A DNA stretch of 64,000 bases from CBFFRJ01 sp963530515 (GTDB lineage Bacteria > Pseudomonadota > Gammaproteobacteria > Enterobacterales > Enterobacteriaceae), in the NCBI GenBank assembly GCA_963530515.1, contig CAUSEC010000026.1, positions 18,651 to 82,650 of the forward strand, given 5' to 3'. The notes below the pieces were generated by a model. It saw only the letters and a list, made by a program, of their open reading frames with translations, ran no database searches and was not told where the DNA came from. Both the position numbers and the translations under genes were made by a program. Below are positions 47,233 through 55,875 of this stretch, piece after piece. Within the stretch, counting starts at the first letter, position 1. Each line of letters starts with the position of its first letter.

Positions 47233-47266
47233 CAAAAAAAACCGGGCAGCTGTTACGCATACCCGG
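47233..47266 (-). terminator. thr operon terminator
   Basis: CCGGG (47242-47246) and CCCGG (47262-47266) with a 15-base loop, then a run of eight T residues on the minus strand, 23 bases after the thrC stop. Confidence 0.8.
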
Positions 47267-47288
47267 CATTTTAAGATTTTACCGATGT

Positions 47289-48575
47289 TTAGGCTTTGCT
47301 CATCATCAGTTTGCGCAGCTCGGCAAAATCGGCAGGCAGGTGATGGGACAGAAGCGCCAGGTCAGCACGCTCAGCCAGCTCTTTCGGCAGCACCAGCGGT
47401 TCACCCAGAATCTCTTCCACGCTCTCTTTGAATTTCGCCGGATGGGCGGTACCGAGGAACAGACCGTACTCACCAGGGTGCAACTGATCGCGAAGCGCAC
47501 GGTAGGCGATGGCGGCATGAGGCTCAGACAGGTAGCCCTTACCTTTCAGCTCACGCATGGTCTCTTTGGTGGTTTCATCATCAACCGCCGCGTAACCCAG
47601 CTCGTTCAGACGCCAGATTTTGCGACGGAACAGTTCTTCCACGCGCGGCCAGTTGTTTGGCTGGCTCACGTCCATGGCATTCGACAGTGTCGCCTGGGTT
47701 GCTTTCGGCTTCCATTCCCCTTCCTGCAGGAAGCGCGGAACGGTGTCGTTGGCGTTGGTGGCAGCGATAAAGCGCTTGATGGGCAGACCCAGAGATTTCG
47801 CCAGCAGACCTGCAGTAAGGTCACCAAAGTTACCGCTCGGCACGGAAACGACCAGCTGGTTACGGGCTTCCTGCGGCAACTGAGCCACCGCTTCGAAGTA
47901 GTAGCAAATCTGCGCCAGCAGACGGCTGATGTTGATAGAGTTGGCGGAATTCAGACCCAGCGCCACTTTCAGCTCTTCATCATCAAACGCCTGCTTAACC
48001 AGCGCCTGGCAAGCATCGAAGTCGGCATCGATCGCCACTGTTTCAATGTTGCCGCCCAGGGTACAGAACAGTTTTTCCTGCAACGGGCTGATTTTGCCGT
48101 TCGGGTAGAGGATAACAACGCGTACGTTTTTCAGGCCGTAAAACGCGTGCGCGACCGCCGCACCCGTATCACCAGAGGTGGCAGTGAGGATGGTCACCGG
48201 CTTGTCACCGCTGATGGTAGTCAGCATCTGCGCCATAAAACGGCCGCCGAAGTCTTTAAATGCCAGCGTTGGGCCATGGAACAGTTCCAGGCAACCCACA
48301 TCGCTTTCCACCGGTTTCACCGGTGCCGGGAAGGCAAACGCATCACGGACGCGCGCTTCCAGAATCTCTTGCGGCAGTTCATCACCGATAAACGCACCGA
48401 GGATTTTGGCACTGCGGGTGACGAAATCCTGCTCCAGCATTTCGTCGATTTCTGTCAGGCTAAATTCCGGCAGATCGTGCGGAAAAAAGAGCCCCTGATT
48501 CTTGCCCAGGCCTTGCGTGATGGCCTGCGCGAAACTGACCTGTTCGTTATGATCTTTTAAGTTATAGAGTTTCAT
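47289..48575 (-). CDS. thrC: Threonine synthase
   Basis: PLP enzyme that turns O-phosphohomoserine into threonine, 428 residues. The PLP lysine is Lys107 in GPTLAFKDFGGRF, and the phosphate-binding loop SVPSGNFGDLTAG is at about 235. Last gene of thrLABC, 3 bases after thrB. A terminator follows. Confidence 0.99.
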   Translation of the reverse strand: MKLYNLKDHNEQVSFAQAITQGLGKNQGLFFPHDLPEFSLTEIDEMLEQDFVTRSAKILGAFIGDELPQEILEARVRDAFAFPAPVKPVESDVGCLELFHGPTLAFKDFGGRFMAQMLTTISGDKPVTILTATSGDTGAAVAHAFYGLKNVRVVILYPNGKISPLQEKLFCTLGGNIETVAIDADFDACQALVKQAFDDEELKVALGLNSANSINISRLLAQICYYFEAVAQLPQEARNQLVVSVPSGNFGDLTAGLLAKSLGLPIKRFIAATNANDTVPRFLQEGEWKPKATQATLSNAMDVSQPNNWPRVEELFRRKIWRLNELGYAAVDDETTKETMRELKGKGYLSEPHAAIAYRALRDQLHPGEYGLFLGTAHPAKFKESVEEILGEPLVLPKELAERADLALLSHHLPADFAELRKLMMSKA

Positions 48576-48578
48576 TGG

Positions 48579-49508
48579 TTATCCCACTACTCGTGCACCC
48601 GTCGTATCCAGACGGCAAATATGAACAAAGCCTTCCTGATTTTGCAAATAGTGTTTGCTCAGCCAGTCTGCCACACGCTGCGCCGTTTCGGTTTTATCGC
48701 ACAACGCAAACAGCGTCGGGCCTGAACCGGAAATCCCGCAGGAGATTGCGCCGATATCCGCCACCGCCTGGCGTGCTTCATTGAAGCCTGGCAACAGTTT
48801 GGTGCGGTACGGCTCCGCAATCACATCTTTCATTAACTTCGCGGCCAACGCAGGCTGGCGCGAATAGCAGGCGTGAATAAAGCCCGCCAGATGCCGCCCG
48901 TGGGCGATACAATCCTGGCGACGATATTGCGCAGGCAGTATCGCGCGCGCTTCCGCCGTTGAGACTTTGATGCCCGGATAGGCAAGCACCCATAACCACT
49001 CATCAAAGCATGGCACCTGCTGGCTGATAATGCCGTTTTCCTCGATCATCAACTGCATGCCGCCGAGGAAACAGGGGGCGACGTTGTCATAGTGAACGCT
49101 GCCCGAAATACGACCTTCCAGCTCACCCATGATCGCCAGCATTTTGCTGTCATTTAATGGCTTGCCGCAGTACTCGTTCATTGCCACCAGCGCGGCCACC
49201 ACGGAACAAGCACTTGAGCCGAGGCCAGAGCCAATCGGCATGTTTTTTTCAAGCGTCATCGCAACCGGCACGGTTTTGCCGATTTCCTGGCAAAAACGCT
49301 CCCAGCACTGATAAACGATGTTCTCTTGCGGGTTGGTGGGCAGCTTGCTGGCAAAGCGGCCCAGATTTTTCAGGCTGAAGCTGTCAGCCGCCTCAACCGA
49401 AACATTGTCACCCAGCAACGTGCCATCGACCGGTGTCACTGCCGCACCCAGTACATCAAAACCTACGCTCATATTGGCACTGGAGGCCGGAGCATATACT
49501 TTCACCAT
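48579..49508 (-). CDS. thrB: Homoserine kinase
   Basis: GHMP-family kinase, 309 residues, phosphorylates homoserine. The ATP loop PIGSGLGSSAC is at 91-101, and the N-terminal APASSANMSVGFDVLG is conserved. The start MVKVYAPASS at 49508 is one base after the thrA stop, with an upstream open extension that lies inside thrA. Part of thrABC. Confidence 0.99.
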   Translation of the reverse strand: MVKVYAPASSANMSVGFDVLGAAVTPVDGTLLGDNVSVEAADSFSLKNLGRFASKLPTNPQENIVYQCWERFCQEIGKTVPVAMTLEKNMPIGSGLGSSACSVVAALVAMNEYCGKPLNDSKMLAIMGELEGRISGSVHYDNVAPCFLGGMQLMIEENGIISQQVPCFDEWLWVLAYPGIKVSTAEARAILPAQYRRQDCIAHGRHLAGFIHACYSRQPALAAKLMKDVIAEPYRTKLLPGFNEARQAVADIGAISCGISGSGPTLFALCDKTETAQRVADWLSKHYLQNQEGFVHICRLDTTGARVVG

Positions 49509-49509
49509 C

Positions 49510-51972
49510 TTAAACTCCCAACTTCCAGGAAAGAGTGCGTAACAGGTCAGCAAATACACCGGCTGCCGTCACGTCATTACCCGCACCGTAACCACGCAGC
49601 ACCAGCGGAATCGGCTGGTAATAGTGGCTGTAGAATGCGAGGGCGTTTTCGCCATTTTTCACTTTATAAAGCGGATCGTTGCCATCCACTTCAGCAATTT
49701 TTACCCGGCAGGAGCCGTCTTCTTCAATGTTGCCGACATAGCGCAACACTTTACCTTCATCCCGCGCTTTCGCGACGCGGGCAGCAAAGGCATCGTCCAG
49801 TTGTGGCAGGCGATCCATAAATGCAGTGACGTCACCACTGTCGTCAAATGATGCAGGCAATACCGGCTCAATGATGATATCGGAAAGCTCAAGCTCACGC
49901 CCGGTTTCGCGGGCAAGAATCAACAGTTTGCGCGCAACGTCCATACCGGAAAGATCGTCACGCGGGTCTGGCTCGGTAAAGCCAATATCACGCGCCGCTT
50001 TGGTGGCGTCCGACAGGCTCATGCCTTCGTCCAGCTTTCCAAAGATGAAGGAGAGGGACCCCGACAGCACACCGGAGAAGCGCTGCAGTTCATCACCGGC
50101 GTTAAGCAGGTTTTGCAGGTTCTCGATGACCGGCAGGCCCGCGCCTACGTTGGTGTCGTAAAGGAACTTACGTCGGGATTTTGCCGCGGCATGGCGCAAC
50201 TGATGGTAATAATCCATCGACGACGTGTTGGCCTTTTTATTCGGCGTGACCACGTGGAAACCTTCACGCAGGAAATCAGCATACTGGTCAGCAACCGTTT
50301 GATTGGACGTACAGTCGACAATCACCGGGTTCAGCAGATGGTACTCTTTTACCAGGCGGATCAGGCGGCCTAAATTGAACGGCTCTTTTGCTTCTGCCAG
50401 TTCAGCCTGCCAGTTTTCCAGATTCAGGCCATGCACATTGGTGAGCAGGGCTTTTGAATTCGCCACACCGCACACGCGCAGATCAATATGCTTGTTCTTC
50501 AGCCACGCCTGCTGGCGCTTAAGCTGCTCCAGCAATGCGCTACCCACACCGCCGACGCCAATAACAAACACTTCAATGACCTGATCGGTGTTAAACAGCA
50601 TCTGGTGCGTCACACGCACGCCAGTCGTGGCGTCATCGTTGCTGACCACCACGGAAATTGAACGCTCAGATGACCCTTGCGCAATCGCCACAATGTTGAT
50701 GTTCGCACGCGCCAGTGCCGCAAAGAATTTGGCTGAGATGCCACGCATGGTGCGCATGCCGTCCCCCACAACTGAAATGACGGCCAGGCGTTCCATCACG
50801 GCGAGCGGTTCCAGCAGGCCTTCTTTCAGTTCGAGGTAGAACTCGTCGCTCATCGCACGCTGGGCGCGGGCGCAATCCGACTGCGGCACGCAGAAGCTGA
50901 TGCTGTACTCGGAAGAAGACTGGGTAATCAGCACCACGGAGATCCCGGCACGGGACATGGCCGCAAAGACGCGCGCCGCCATACCCACCATGCCTTTCAT
51001 GCCCGGGCCTGACACGCTGAACATCGCCATGTTGTTCAGATTCGAAATCCCTTTCACCGGCAGGCCGTCTTCATCGGAAGTGGCACCAATCAGCGTGCCT
51101 GGTGCCTGCGGGTTGCCGGTATTTTTAATCAGACAGGGGATCTGGAACTGAGCGATAGGGGTAATGGTACGCGGGTGAAGCACTTTCGCGCCAAAGTAAG
51201 ACAGCTCCATGGCTTCCTGGTACGACATGGATTTGAGCAGGCGGGCATCCGGCACCTGACGCGGGTCGCAGGTATAAACGCCATCAACATCGGTCCAGAT
51301 TTCACAACAGTCCGCACGCAAACAGGCAGCCAGCACAGCAGCAGAGTAGTCAGAGCCGTTTCGGCCCAGTACCACCAGTTCACCCTTCTCATTACCGGCA
51401 GTAAAACCGGCCATCAGGATCATGTGATCGGCAGGGATACGGCTGGCGGCAATACGGCGAGTGGATTCAACAATATCGACCGTCGATTCAAGGTAGTGGC
51501 CCACAGCGAGCAGTTTTTCGACCGGATCAATCACCGAGACATGATGACCACGCGCTTCCAGCACGCCGGCCATGATGGCGATGGAAAGTTTTTCACCGCG
51601 GCAGATCAGCGCCGCATTGATGCTGTCCGGGCACTGGCCCAACAGGCTGATACCGTGCAAAACATGTTTAATTTGCGCAAATTCTTGTTCGACAAAGATT
51701 TTAAGCTGAGCGAGTGGGAAACCGGGTTGGGCGTCTGCGAGTCCTGAGAGAAGCTCCGCAAAAATCCTTTCTGCATCACTGATATTCGGTACGGCGTCCT
51801 GACCACCAATGGTTTTTTCAATCATGGCGACCAGATGGTTGGTGATTTTCGCCGGGGCAGATAACACTGTCGCCACCTGCCCCTGCCTGGCATTACTCTC
51901 CAGGATGTCGGCAACACGCAGAAACCGTTCCGCATTTGCCACTGATGTACCGCCAAACTTCAACACTCGCAT
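49510..51972 (-). CDS. thrA: Aspartokinase I/homoserine dehydrogenase I
   Basis: Bifunctional enzyme of 820 residues for the first and third steps from aspartate to threonine, inhibited by threonine in E. coli. Kinase domain from residue 1 (KFGGTS at 5-10), ACT-type regulatory region at about 310-460, then the dehydrogenase with NAD(P) loop VIGVGGVGSALLEQL at about 470. Start MRVLKFGGTS at 51972; the longer upstream frame runs through the attenuator. Confidence 0.99.
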   Translation of the reverse strand: MRVLKFGGTSVANAERFLRVADILESNARQGQVATVLSAPAKITNHLVAMIEKTIGGQDAVPNISDAERIFAELLSGLADAQPGFPLAQLKIFVEQEFAQIKHVLHGISLLGQCPDSINAALICRGEKLSIAIMAGVLEARGHHVSVIDPVEKLLAVGHYLESTVDIVESTRRIAASRIPADHMILMAGFTAGNEKGELVVLGRNGSDYSAAVLAACLRADCCEIWTDVDGVYTCDPRQVPDARLLKSMSYQEAMELSYFGAKVLHPRTITPIAQFQIPCLIKNTGNPQAPGTLIGATSDEDGLPVKGISNLNNMAMFSVSGPGMKGMVGMAARVFAAMSRAGISVVLITQSSSEYSISFCVPQSDCARAQRAMSDEFYLELKEGLLEPLAVMERLAVISVVGDGMRTMRGISAKFFAALARANINIVAIAQGSSERSISVVVSNDDATTGVRVTHQMLFNTDQVIEVFVIGVGGVGSALLEQLKRQQAWLKNKHIDLRVCGVANSKALLTNVHGLNLENWQAELAEAKEPFNLGRLIRLVKEYHLLNPVIVDCTSNQTVADQYADFLREGFHVVTPNKKANTSSMDYYHQLRHAAAKSRRKFLYDTNVGAGLPVIENLQNLLNAGDELQRFSGVLSGSLSFIFGKLDEGMSLSDATKAARDIGFTEPDPRDDLSGMDVARKLLILARETGRELELSDIIIEPVLPASFDDSGDVTAFMDRLPQLDDAFAARVAKARDEGKVLRYVGNIEEDGSCRVKIAEVDGNDPLYKVKNGENALAFYSHYYQPIPLVLRGYGAGNDVTAAGVFADLLRTLSWKLGV

Positions 51973-51995
51973 GTTATACCCCTTGATCTTTGGTC

Positions 51996-52034
51996 GAAAA
52001 AAAAGCCCGCACTGTTCAGGTGCGGGCTTTTTTC
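51996..52034 (-). terminator. thr attenuator
   Basis: AGCCCGCAC (52004-52012) and GTGCGGGCT (52020-52028) form a 9-bp stem followed by an uninterrupted T-run on the minus strand, between thrL and thrA. The leader's own 3' end (GTGCGGGC) can compete for pairing. Confidence 0.95.
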
Positions 52035-52051
52035 TGTGTTTCCTGTACGCG

Positions 52052-52123
52052 TCAGCCCGCACCGTTACCTGTGGTAATTGTGGTGGTGGTAATAATCGTG
52101 GTGACGATGCTGATGCGTTTCAT
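52052..52123 (-). CDS. thrL: thr operon leader peptide
   Basis: Leader peptide of 23 residues, MKRISIVTTIITTTTITTGN then GAG, from ATG at 52123. It has eight threonines and five isoleucines as regulatory codons. E. coli ThrL has 21 residues. Ribosome stalling on Thr/Ile codons when charged tRNA is scarce lets the operon escape the attenuator that follows. Too short for ordinary gene finding; recognised by sequence and position. Confidence 0.95.
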   Translation of the reverse strand: MKRISIVTTIITTTTITTGNGAG

Positions 52124-52169
52124 GGATGTTGTGTGCTCTGTAATTTTTATCTGTCTGTCGCTGTGCCTA

Positions 52170-52201
52170 TATTGGTTAAAGTATCTGCCGTCTTAAGTCA
52201 A
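52170..52201 (-). promoter_or_regulatory. thr operon promoter
   Basis: On the minus strand TTGACT (52201-52196) and, after about 17 bp, a TTTAACCAATAT segment (about 52180-52169) match the E. coli thr promoter. It lies about 50 bp before thrL. Confidence 0.65.
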
Positions 52202-52334
52202 CGAATTTTTAGTTTTTGGCCCTTTTCTCGTTTTTTCGTCTGCACTCCCTGCGGGAGAGACAACGATCCGTAAAGACCATATCGATGGTCGTATAACGAG
52301 AGCATCAACTATAAAATAAACTTATCACCAGATA

Positions 52335-53021
52335 TTACTCGGTCAGTTTTTTTTCGATGTCATGGAGCAATCGGTGCAACATGGCGGTGTCTCGCTGCCC
52401 CAGTACGCCAATCCGCTGATCGAGCCAGTCAGCCATTTTTATATCATCCGCAACGTCCAGTTTTTCAAGCAAAGCATGAGCACGCATTCTCAATGCACGT
52501 AGCGGGTTATCATCACCGGGTGCGACCGTTTCAGGCCTGTTTTGTATTAAAGATGCTAATTGATAACAATAAACCATCACCGCCTGACCGAGATTTAACG
52601 AGGGATAATCCGCCACCATCGGCACGCCCGTTAAGATATCCGCCAGCGCCAGCTCATCGTTCGTCAGCCCCGAATCTTCCCGACCAAAAACCAGCGCCCC
52701 GGTTTGCAGCCATTCACTTTTTTCCTGCAAAAGCGGCACCAGCTCTTCAGGTGTGGCGTAGTAATGGAATTTCGCCCGGCTGCGCGCCGTGGTGGCCACA
52801 GTGAATTGCACATCGGCCAGCGCATCGGCAAGACAAGGATAAGTTTTAATATTATCAATCACATCGCCAGCACCGTGCGCCACGCGACGAGCACCGTCTT
52901 CCAGATGTGCCACGCTATCGACAATACGTAAGTCCGTAAAACCCATTGTTTTCATGGCGCGCGCTGCCGCGCCGATATTTTCCGCTCTGGCGGGGGAAAC
53001 CAGTACAACAGCCAGGTGCAT
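52335..53021 (-). CDS. lasT: SPOUT-family RNA methyltransferase LasT
   Basis: Putative tRNA/rRNA methyltransferase of 228 residues, like E. coli LasT/YjtD. SPOUT (TrmH/TrmJ type) knot motifs are visible: VVLVSPARAENIGAAARAMK at the start, GALVFGREDSGLTNDEL near residue 110, and SLNLGQAVMVYCYQLA near 140. Target nucleotide not established for this family member. Stand-alone, upstream of thrL and divergent from arcA. Confidence 0.93.
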   Translation of the reverse strand: MHLAVVLVSPARAENIGAAARAMKTMGFTDLRIVDSVAHLEDGARRVAHGAGDVIDNIKTYPCLADALADVQFTVATTARSRAKFHYYATPEELVPLLQEKSEWLQTGALVFGREDSGLTNDELALADILTGVPMVADYPSLNLGQAVMVYCYQLASLIQNRPETVAPGDDNPLRALRMRAHALLEKLDVADDIKMADWLDQRIGVLGQRDTAMLHRLLHDIEKKLTE

Positions 53022-53365
53022 TTTTTGCTCTCTTCATCATCATTTGACGTAGGAATTTTCGCCATCGTAAGCATTTTACGCGCCGAAAATTTACAATTAT
53101 GTAACAGATGTCACTGATTTTCACCTTGCCAACGGTTAAAAAAAGCTAAACTGTTGAATGACGTAATTCTCGCCCCAAATGTTAACAGAACATGCTTATC
53201 CCTATGTTTATTCATGGCATTTTGATAAGGAATCTTAATCTTCTATTGGATTCAGTATATTTATCAATTAGTATTCGCAACTAGTTGGTTTATTGAAATA
53301 TTGTGAAATTCGCTAGCAATAGGATACGGATATTTCATCAAACTGTTAACGTGCTACAATTGAAC

Positions 53366-53379
53366 TTGATATATGTCAA
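53366..53379. promoter_or_regulatory. FNR box upstream of arcA
   Basis: TTGATATATGTCAA matches the FNR consensus TTGAT-N4-ATCAA at nine of ten defined positions. arcA is activated by FNR in E. coli, and the same sequence stands upstream there. Confidence 0.8.
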
Positions 53380-53420
53380 CGAAGCGTAGTTTTATTGGGT
53401 GTCTGGTGTCACTTAGCCTG

Positions 53421-53561
53421 TTATGTTGCTGTTAAAATGGTTAGGATGACAGCCGTTTTTGACACTGTCGGGTCCAAAGGGAAAGTACCCAAGACCAAGC
53501 TAATGATGTTGTTGACGTTGATGGAAAGTGCATCAAGAACGCAATTACGTACTTTAGTCAC
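53421..53561 (-). CDS. yjjY: Small conserved frame YjjY, antisense in the arcA leader
   Basis: GTG-started frame of 46 residues, MTKVRNCVLDALSINVNNII then SLVLGTFPLDP, nearly identical to E. coli YjjY. Ribosome site is weak. It lies opposite the transcribed arcA leader. Conservation may reflect regulatory RNA or DNA sites of arcA rather than a protein; no evidence of translation can be seen here. Confidence 0.45.
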   Translation of the reverse strand: MTKVRNCVLDALSINVNNIISLVLGTFPLDPTVSKTAVILTILTAT

Positions 53562-53656
53562 GTTAAGCCGATCATGTTAATTTGCGACATGCATCAGGCA
53601 GGTCAGGGACTTTTGTACTTCCTGTTTCGATTTAGTTGGCAATTTAGGTAGCAAAC

Positions 53657-54373
53657 ATGCAGACCCCGCACATTCTTATCGTTGAAGACGAGTTGGTAAC
53701 ACGCAACACGTTAAAAAGTATTTTCGAAGCAGAAGGCTACGATGTATTCGAAGCGACCGATGGCGCGGAAATGCATCAGATCCTGTCTGAGAATGATATC
53801 AACCTGGTCATCATGGATATCAACCTGCCGGGTAAAAACGGTCTTTTATTAGCCCGTGAATTACGTGAGCAGGCCAATGTCGCTCTGATGTTCCTGACCG
53901 GACGTGATAACGAAGTCGATAAAATCCTCGGTCTCGAAATCGGTGCTGACGACTACATCACTAAACCGTTCAACCCACGTGAACTGACTATTCGTGCACG
54001 TAACCTGCTGTCTCGTACCATGAATCTGGGCACGATCAGCGAAGAACGTCGCAGCGTTGATAGCTACAAATTCAACGGCTGGGAACTGGACATCAACAGC
54101 CGCTCCCTGGTGAGCCCGAACGGTGAACAGTATAAGCTGCCGCGCAGTGAGTTCCGTGCGATGCTGCACTTCTGCGAAAACCCGGGCAAAATTCAGTCTC
54201 GTGCTGAACTGCTGAAAAAAATGACCGGTCGCGAGCTGAAGCCGCATGATCGTACTGTCGATGTGACTATCCGTCGTATTCGCAAACACTTCGAATCCAC
54301 GCCGGACACCCCTGAAATTATTGCTACCATTCACGGTGAAGGTTACCGTTTCTGTGGTGATTTGCAGGAATAA
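53657..54373 (+). CDS. arcA: Aerobic respiration response regulator ArcA
   Basis: OmpR-type response regulator, 238 residues, partner of the ArcB sensor; represses aerobic respiration genes when oxygen is low. Phosphorylation site Asp54 (VIMDINLPG), switch lysine in GADDYITKPF (about 96-105), and C-terminal winged helix from about 135 with DRTVDVTIRRIRKH. AGGTAG precedes the ATG. Ends at a bidirectional terminator shared with creD. Confidence 0.99.
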   Translation: MQTPHILIVEDELVTRNTLKSIFEAEGYDVFEATDGAEMHQILSENDINLVIMDINLPGKNGLLLARELREQANVALMFLTGRDNEVDKILGLEIGADDYITKPFNPRELTIRARNLLSRTMNLGTISEERRSVDSYKFNGWELDINSRSLVSPNGEQYKLPRSEFRAMLHFCENPGKIQSRAELLKKMTGRELKPHDRTVDVTIRRIRKHFESTPDTPEIIATIHGEGYRFCGDLQE

Positions 54374-54390
54374 CGACACCCTATCCAGAC

Positions 54391-54417
54391 AAAAAGCGGC
54401 GCTCAGCGCCGCTTTTT
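54391..54417. terminator. Bidirectional arcA/creD terminator
   Basis: AAAAAGCGGCGC and GCGCCGCTTTTT form a 12-bp stem with a TCA loop, with A-run and T-run flanks that work in both directions between the convergent genes. Confidence 0.93.
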
Positions 54418-54439
54418 TATTGCCCCAATACACCTGAAG

Positions 54440-55819
54440 TTATTTCCATAACCGCATTGCATCCTCGACCGGTTCCGTGTTCTCTGTGGGTACTTTTTTG
54501 GCACCGGAGAGGGAGTACCAGTTAAAACGCCGCGTCAGCATCATGACCGCACTCAGTGCCGCAAACAGAACGCCCGTCCCAAGCAGCAATGCGCTGTCTT
54601 CTGAGTTCAACAAACTCCACATCACGCCGTACAACACCAGCAATGCGCCCGTAAAAGGCAGACTGGCACGCCAGGTTTTCATCACGCCCTGCAAATAGAG
54701 GCCATTAATGACGCCCCCTAACAGGCTGGCAGTAACCCATGCTGGCGTGAAACCGATGTGTTCAGAAAGTGCCAGCAAGACCAGATAAAACATCACCAGA
54801 GAGAGTCCCACCAGCAGATATTCCATCGGGTGCATCTGCCGTGCGGTCAGACTTTCAAACACAAAGAACGCCGCAAAAATGAGAGCAATCAGCAAAATGG
54901 CATACTTAATGGCCCGGTCAGTGAGCTGGTACTGATCCGCTGGGGTGGCGATGTTGACGCTGAACGCCGGTAATCGCCACTCGTTTTGCCCGCTGAGACT
55001 CAGCATGTCGCGAATTTTGCCGTCAAGATTGTTGGCAAACCAGGTGCTCTGCCAGTGTGCCTGAAAACCCCCTGGACCGATTTCACGTTTGGCAGGCAGA
55101 AAATCGCCCATAAAACCAGGGTGTGGCCAGTCGCTGAACAACGTCATTTCGCTGTTTCGGCCCACGGGCACCACGGAGAATTCTCCGGTGCCGTTCAGGC
55201 TGAACGCCATCTCAAGTTTGAGCGGTTTACGCGTGACGTCCGCAGACGCCAGCGGCACATGAATCCCCTGCATGTCACTCATCAGGCCGGAACCCGGTTC
55301 CACCGTGAGCGACTCGCCATTCAGTTTCATGGTCTGCACCTGCCCGATACCGCGGGCATCGCTCAATGCCAGCACAACAAAAGGCGCACCAATCTGTCGA
55401 TTCTCACTGGCTTCCAGCCCAAAGCGTTTGGGGTCGAATTCGGCTTTGATAGACAGATCGCCATGCCACACCTGGCCGTTATAAATGCCAATTTTGCGCG
55501 ATTCCACCTGCTGCTTGCCATCGACCATCATGGATTCGGGCAGCCAGAAGCGAATATAGCTTTTGGTTCGGCGGATCTCTTTCGCCGGCTCGTCATTAGT
55601 GGATTCCAGCACCGTCGTGACTTCCGTTACCGGTACGGCGATCAGCGGCCCAATCAACTTTTGCGACCCGGCGCTGCTCTGGCGTAGCGCGTCATAGACC
55701 TCGTCGCGATAGTCACTCCGCTCTTTAATCAAATTGCTGACCATCATCAGCGGTACCAGCAGCAAAACGATGCACCCGACCAGGGTGAAAACTTTCCAGA
55801 ATAATGGTGATTTGAACAT
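54440..55819 (-). CDS. creD: Cell envelope protein CreD
   Basis: Inner-membrane protein of 459 residues (E. coli 450), final gene of creABCD. One N-terminal membrane segment (WKVFTLVGCIVLLLVPLMMV), a large periplasmic domain to about 300, and a C-terminal cluster of about six membrane segments. A CreBC target: a Cre tag lies 60 bp upstream. Linked in other enterobacteria to beta-lactam and colicin responses. Biochemical activity unknown. Confidence 0.96.
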   Translation of the reverse strand: MFKSPLFWKVFTLVGCIVLLLVPLMMVSNLIKERSDYRDEVYDALRQSSAGSQKLIGPLIAVPVTEVTTVLESTNDEPAKEIRRTKSYIRFWLPESMMVDGKQQVESRKIGIYNGQVWHGDLSIKAEFDPKRFGLEASENRQIGAPFVVLALSDARGIGQVQTMKLNGESLTVEPGSGLMSDMQGIHVPLASADVTRKPLKLEMAFSLNGTGEFSVVPVGRNSEMTLFSDWPHPGFMGDFLPAKREIGPGGFQAHWQSTWFANNLDGKIRDMLSLSGQNEWRLPAFSVNIATPADQYQLTDRAIKYAILLIALIFAAFFVFESLTARQMHPMEYLLVGLSLVMFYLVLLALSEHIGFTPAWVTASLLGGVINGLYLQGVMKTWRASLPFTGALLVLYGVMWSLLNSEDSALLLGTGVLFAALSAVMMLTRRFNWYSLSGAKKVPTENTEPVEDAMRLWK

Positions 55820-55875
55820 AGCCCCTCCTTTGTGTTGCGTGCAGAGTAAAGGGGCTATGTGGGGAGACGTTGAAG

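Larger units (their letters stand above)
53022..53656. promoter_or_regulatory. Long arcA leader region
   Basis: 635-bp AT-rich stretch between lasT and arcA. It contains an FNR box at 53366-53379, a -10-like TACAAT at 53355-53360, and the antisense yjjY frame at 53421-53561. As in E. coli, several arcA promoters and a long untranslated leader are likely. Nothing else coding was recognised. Confidence 0.75.

Noticed and set aside
47340..48560. 406-codon open frame on the plus strand opposite thrC
   Set aside because: Antisense shadow of the intact thrC gene; rich in Arg, Gln and Phe with no domain.
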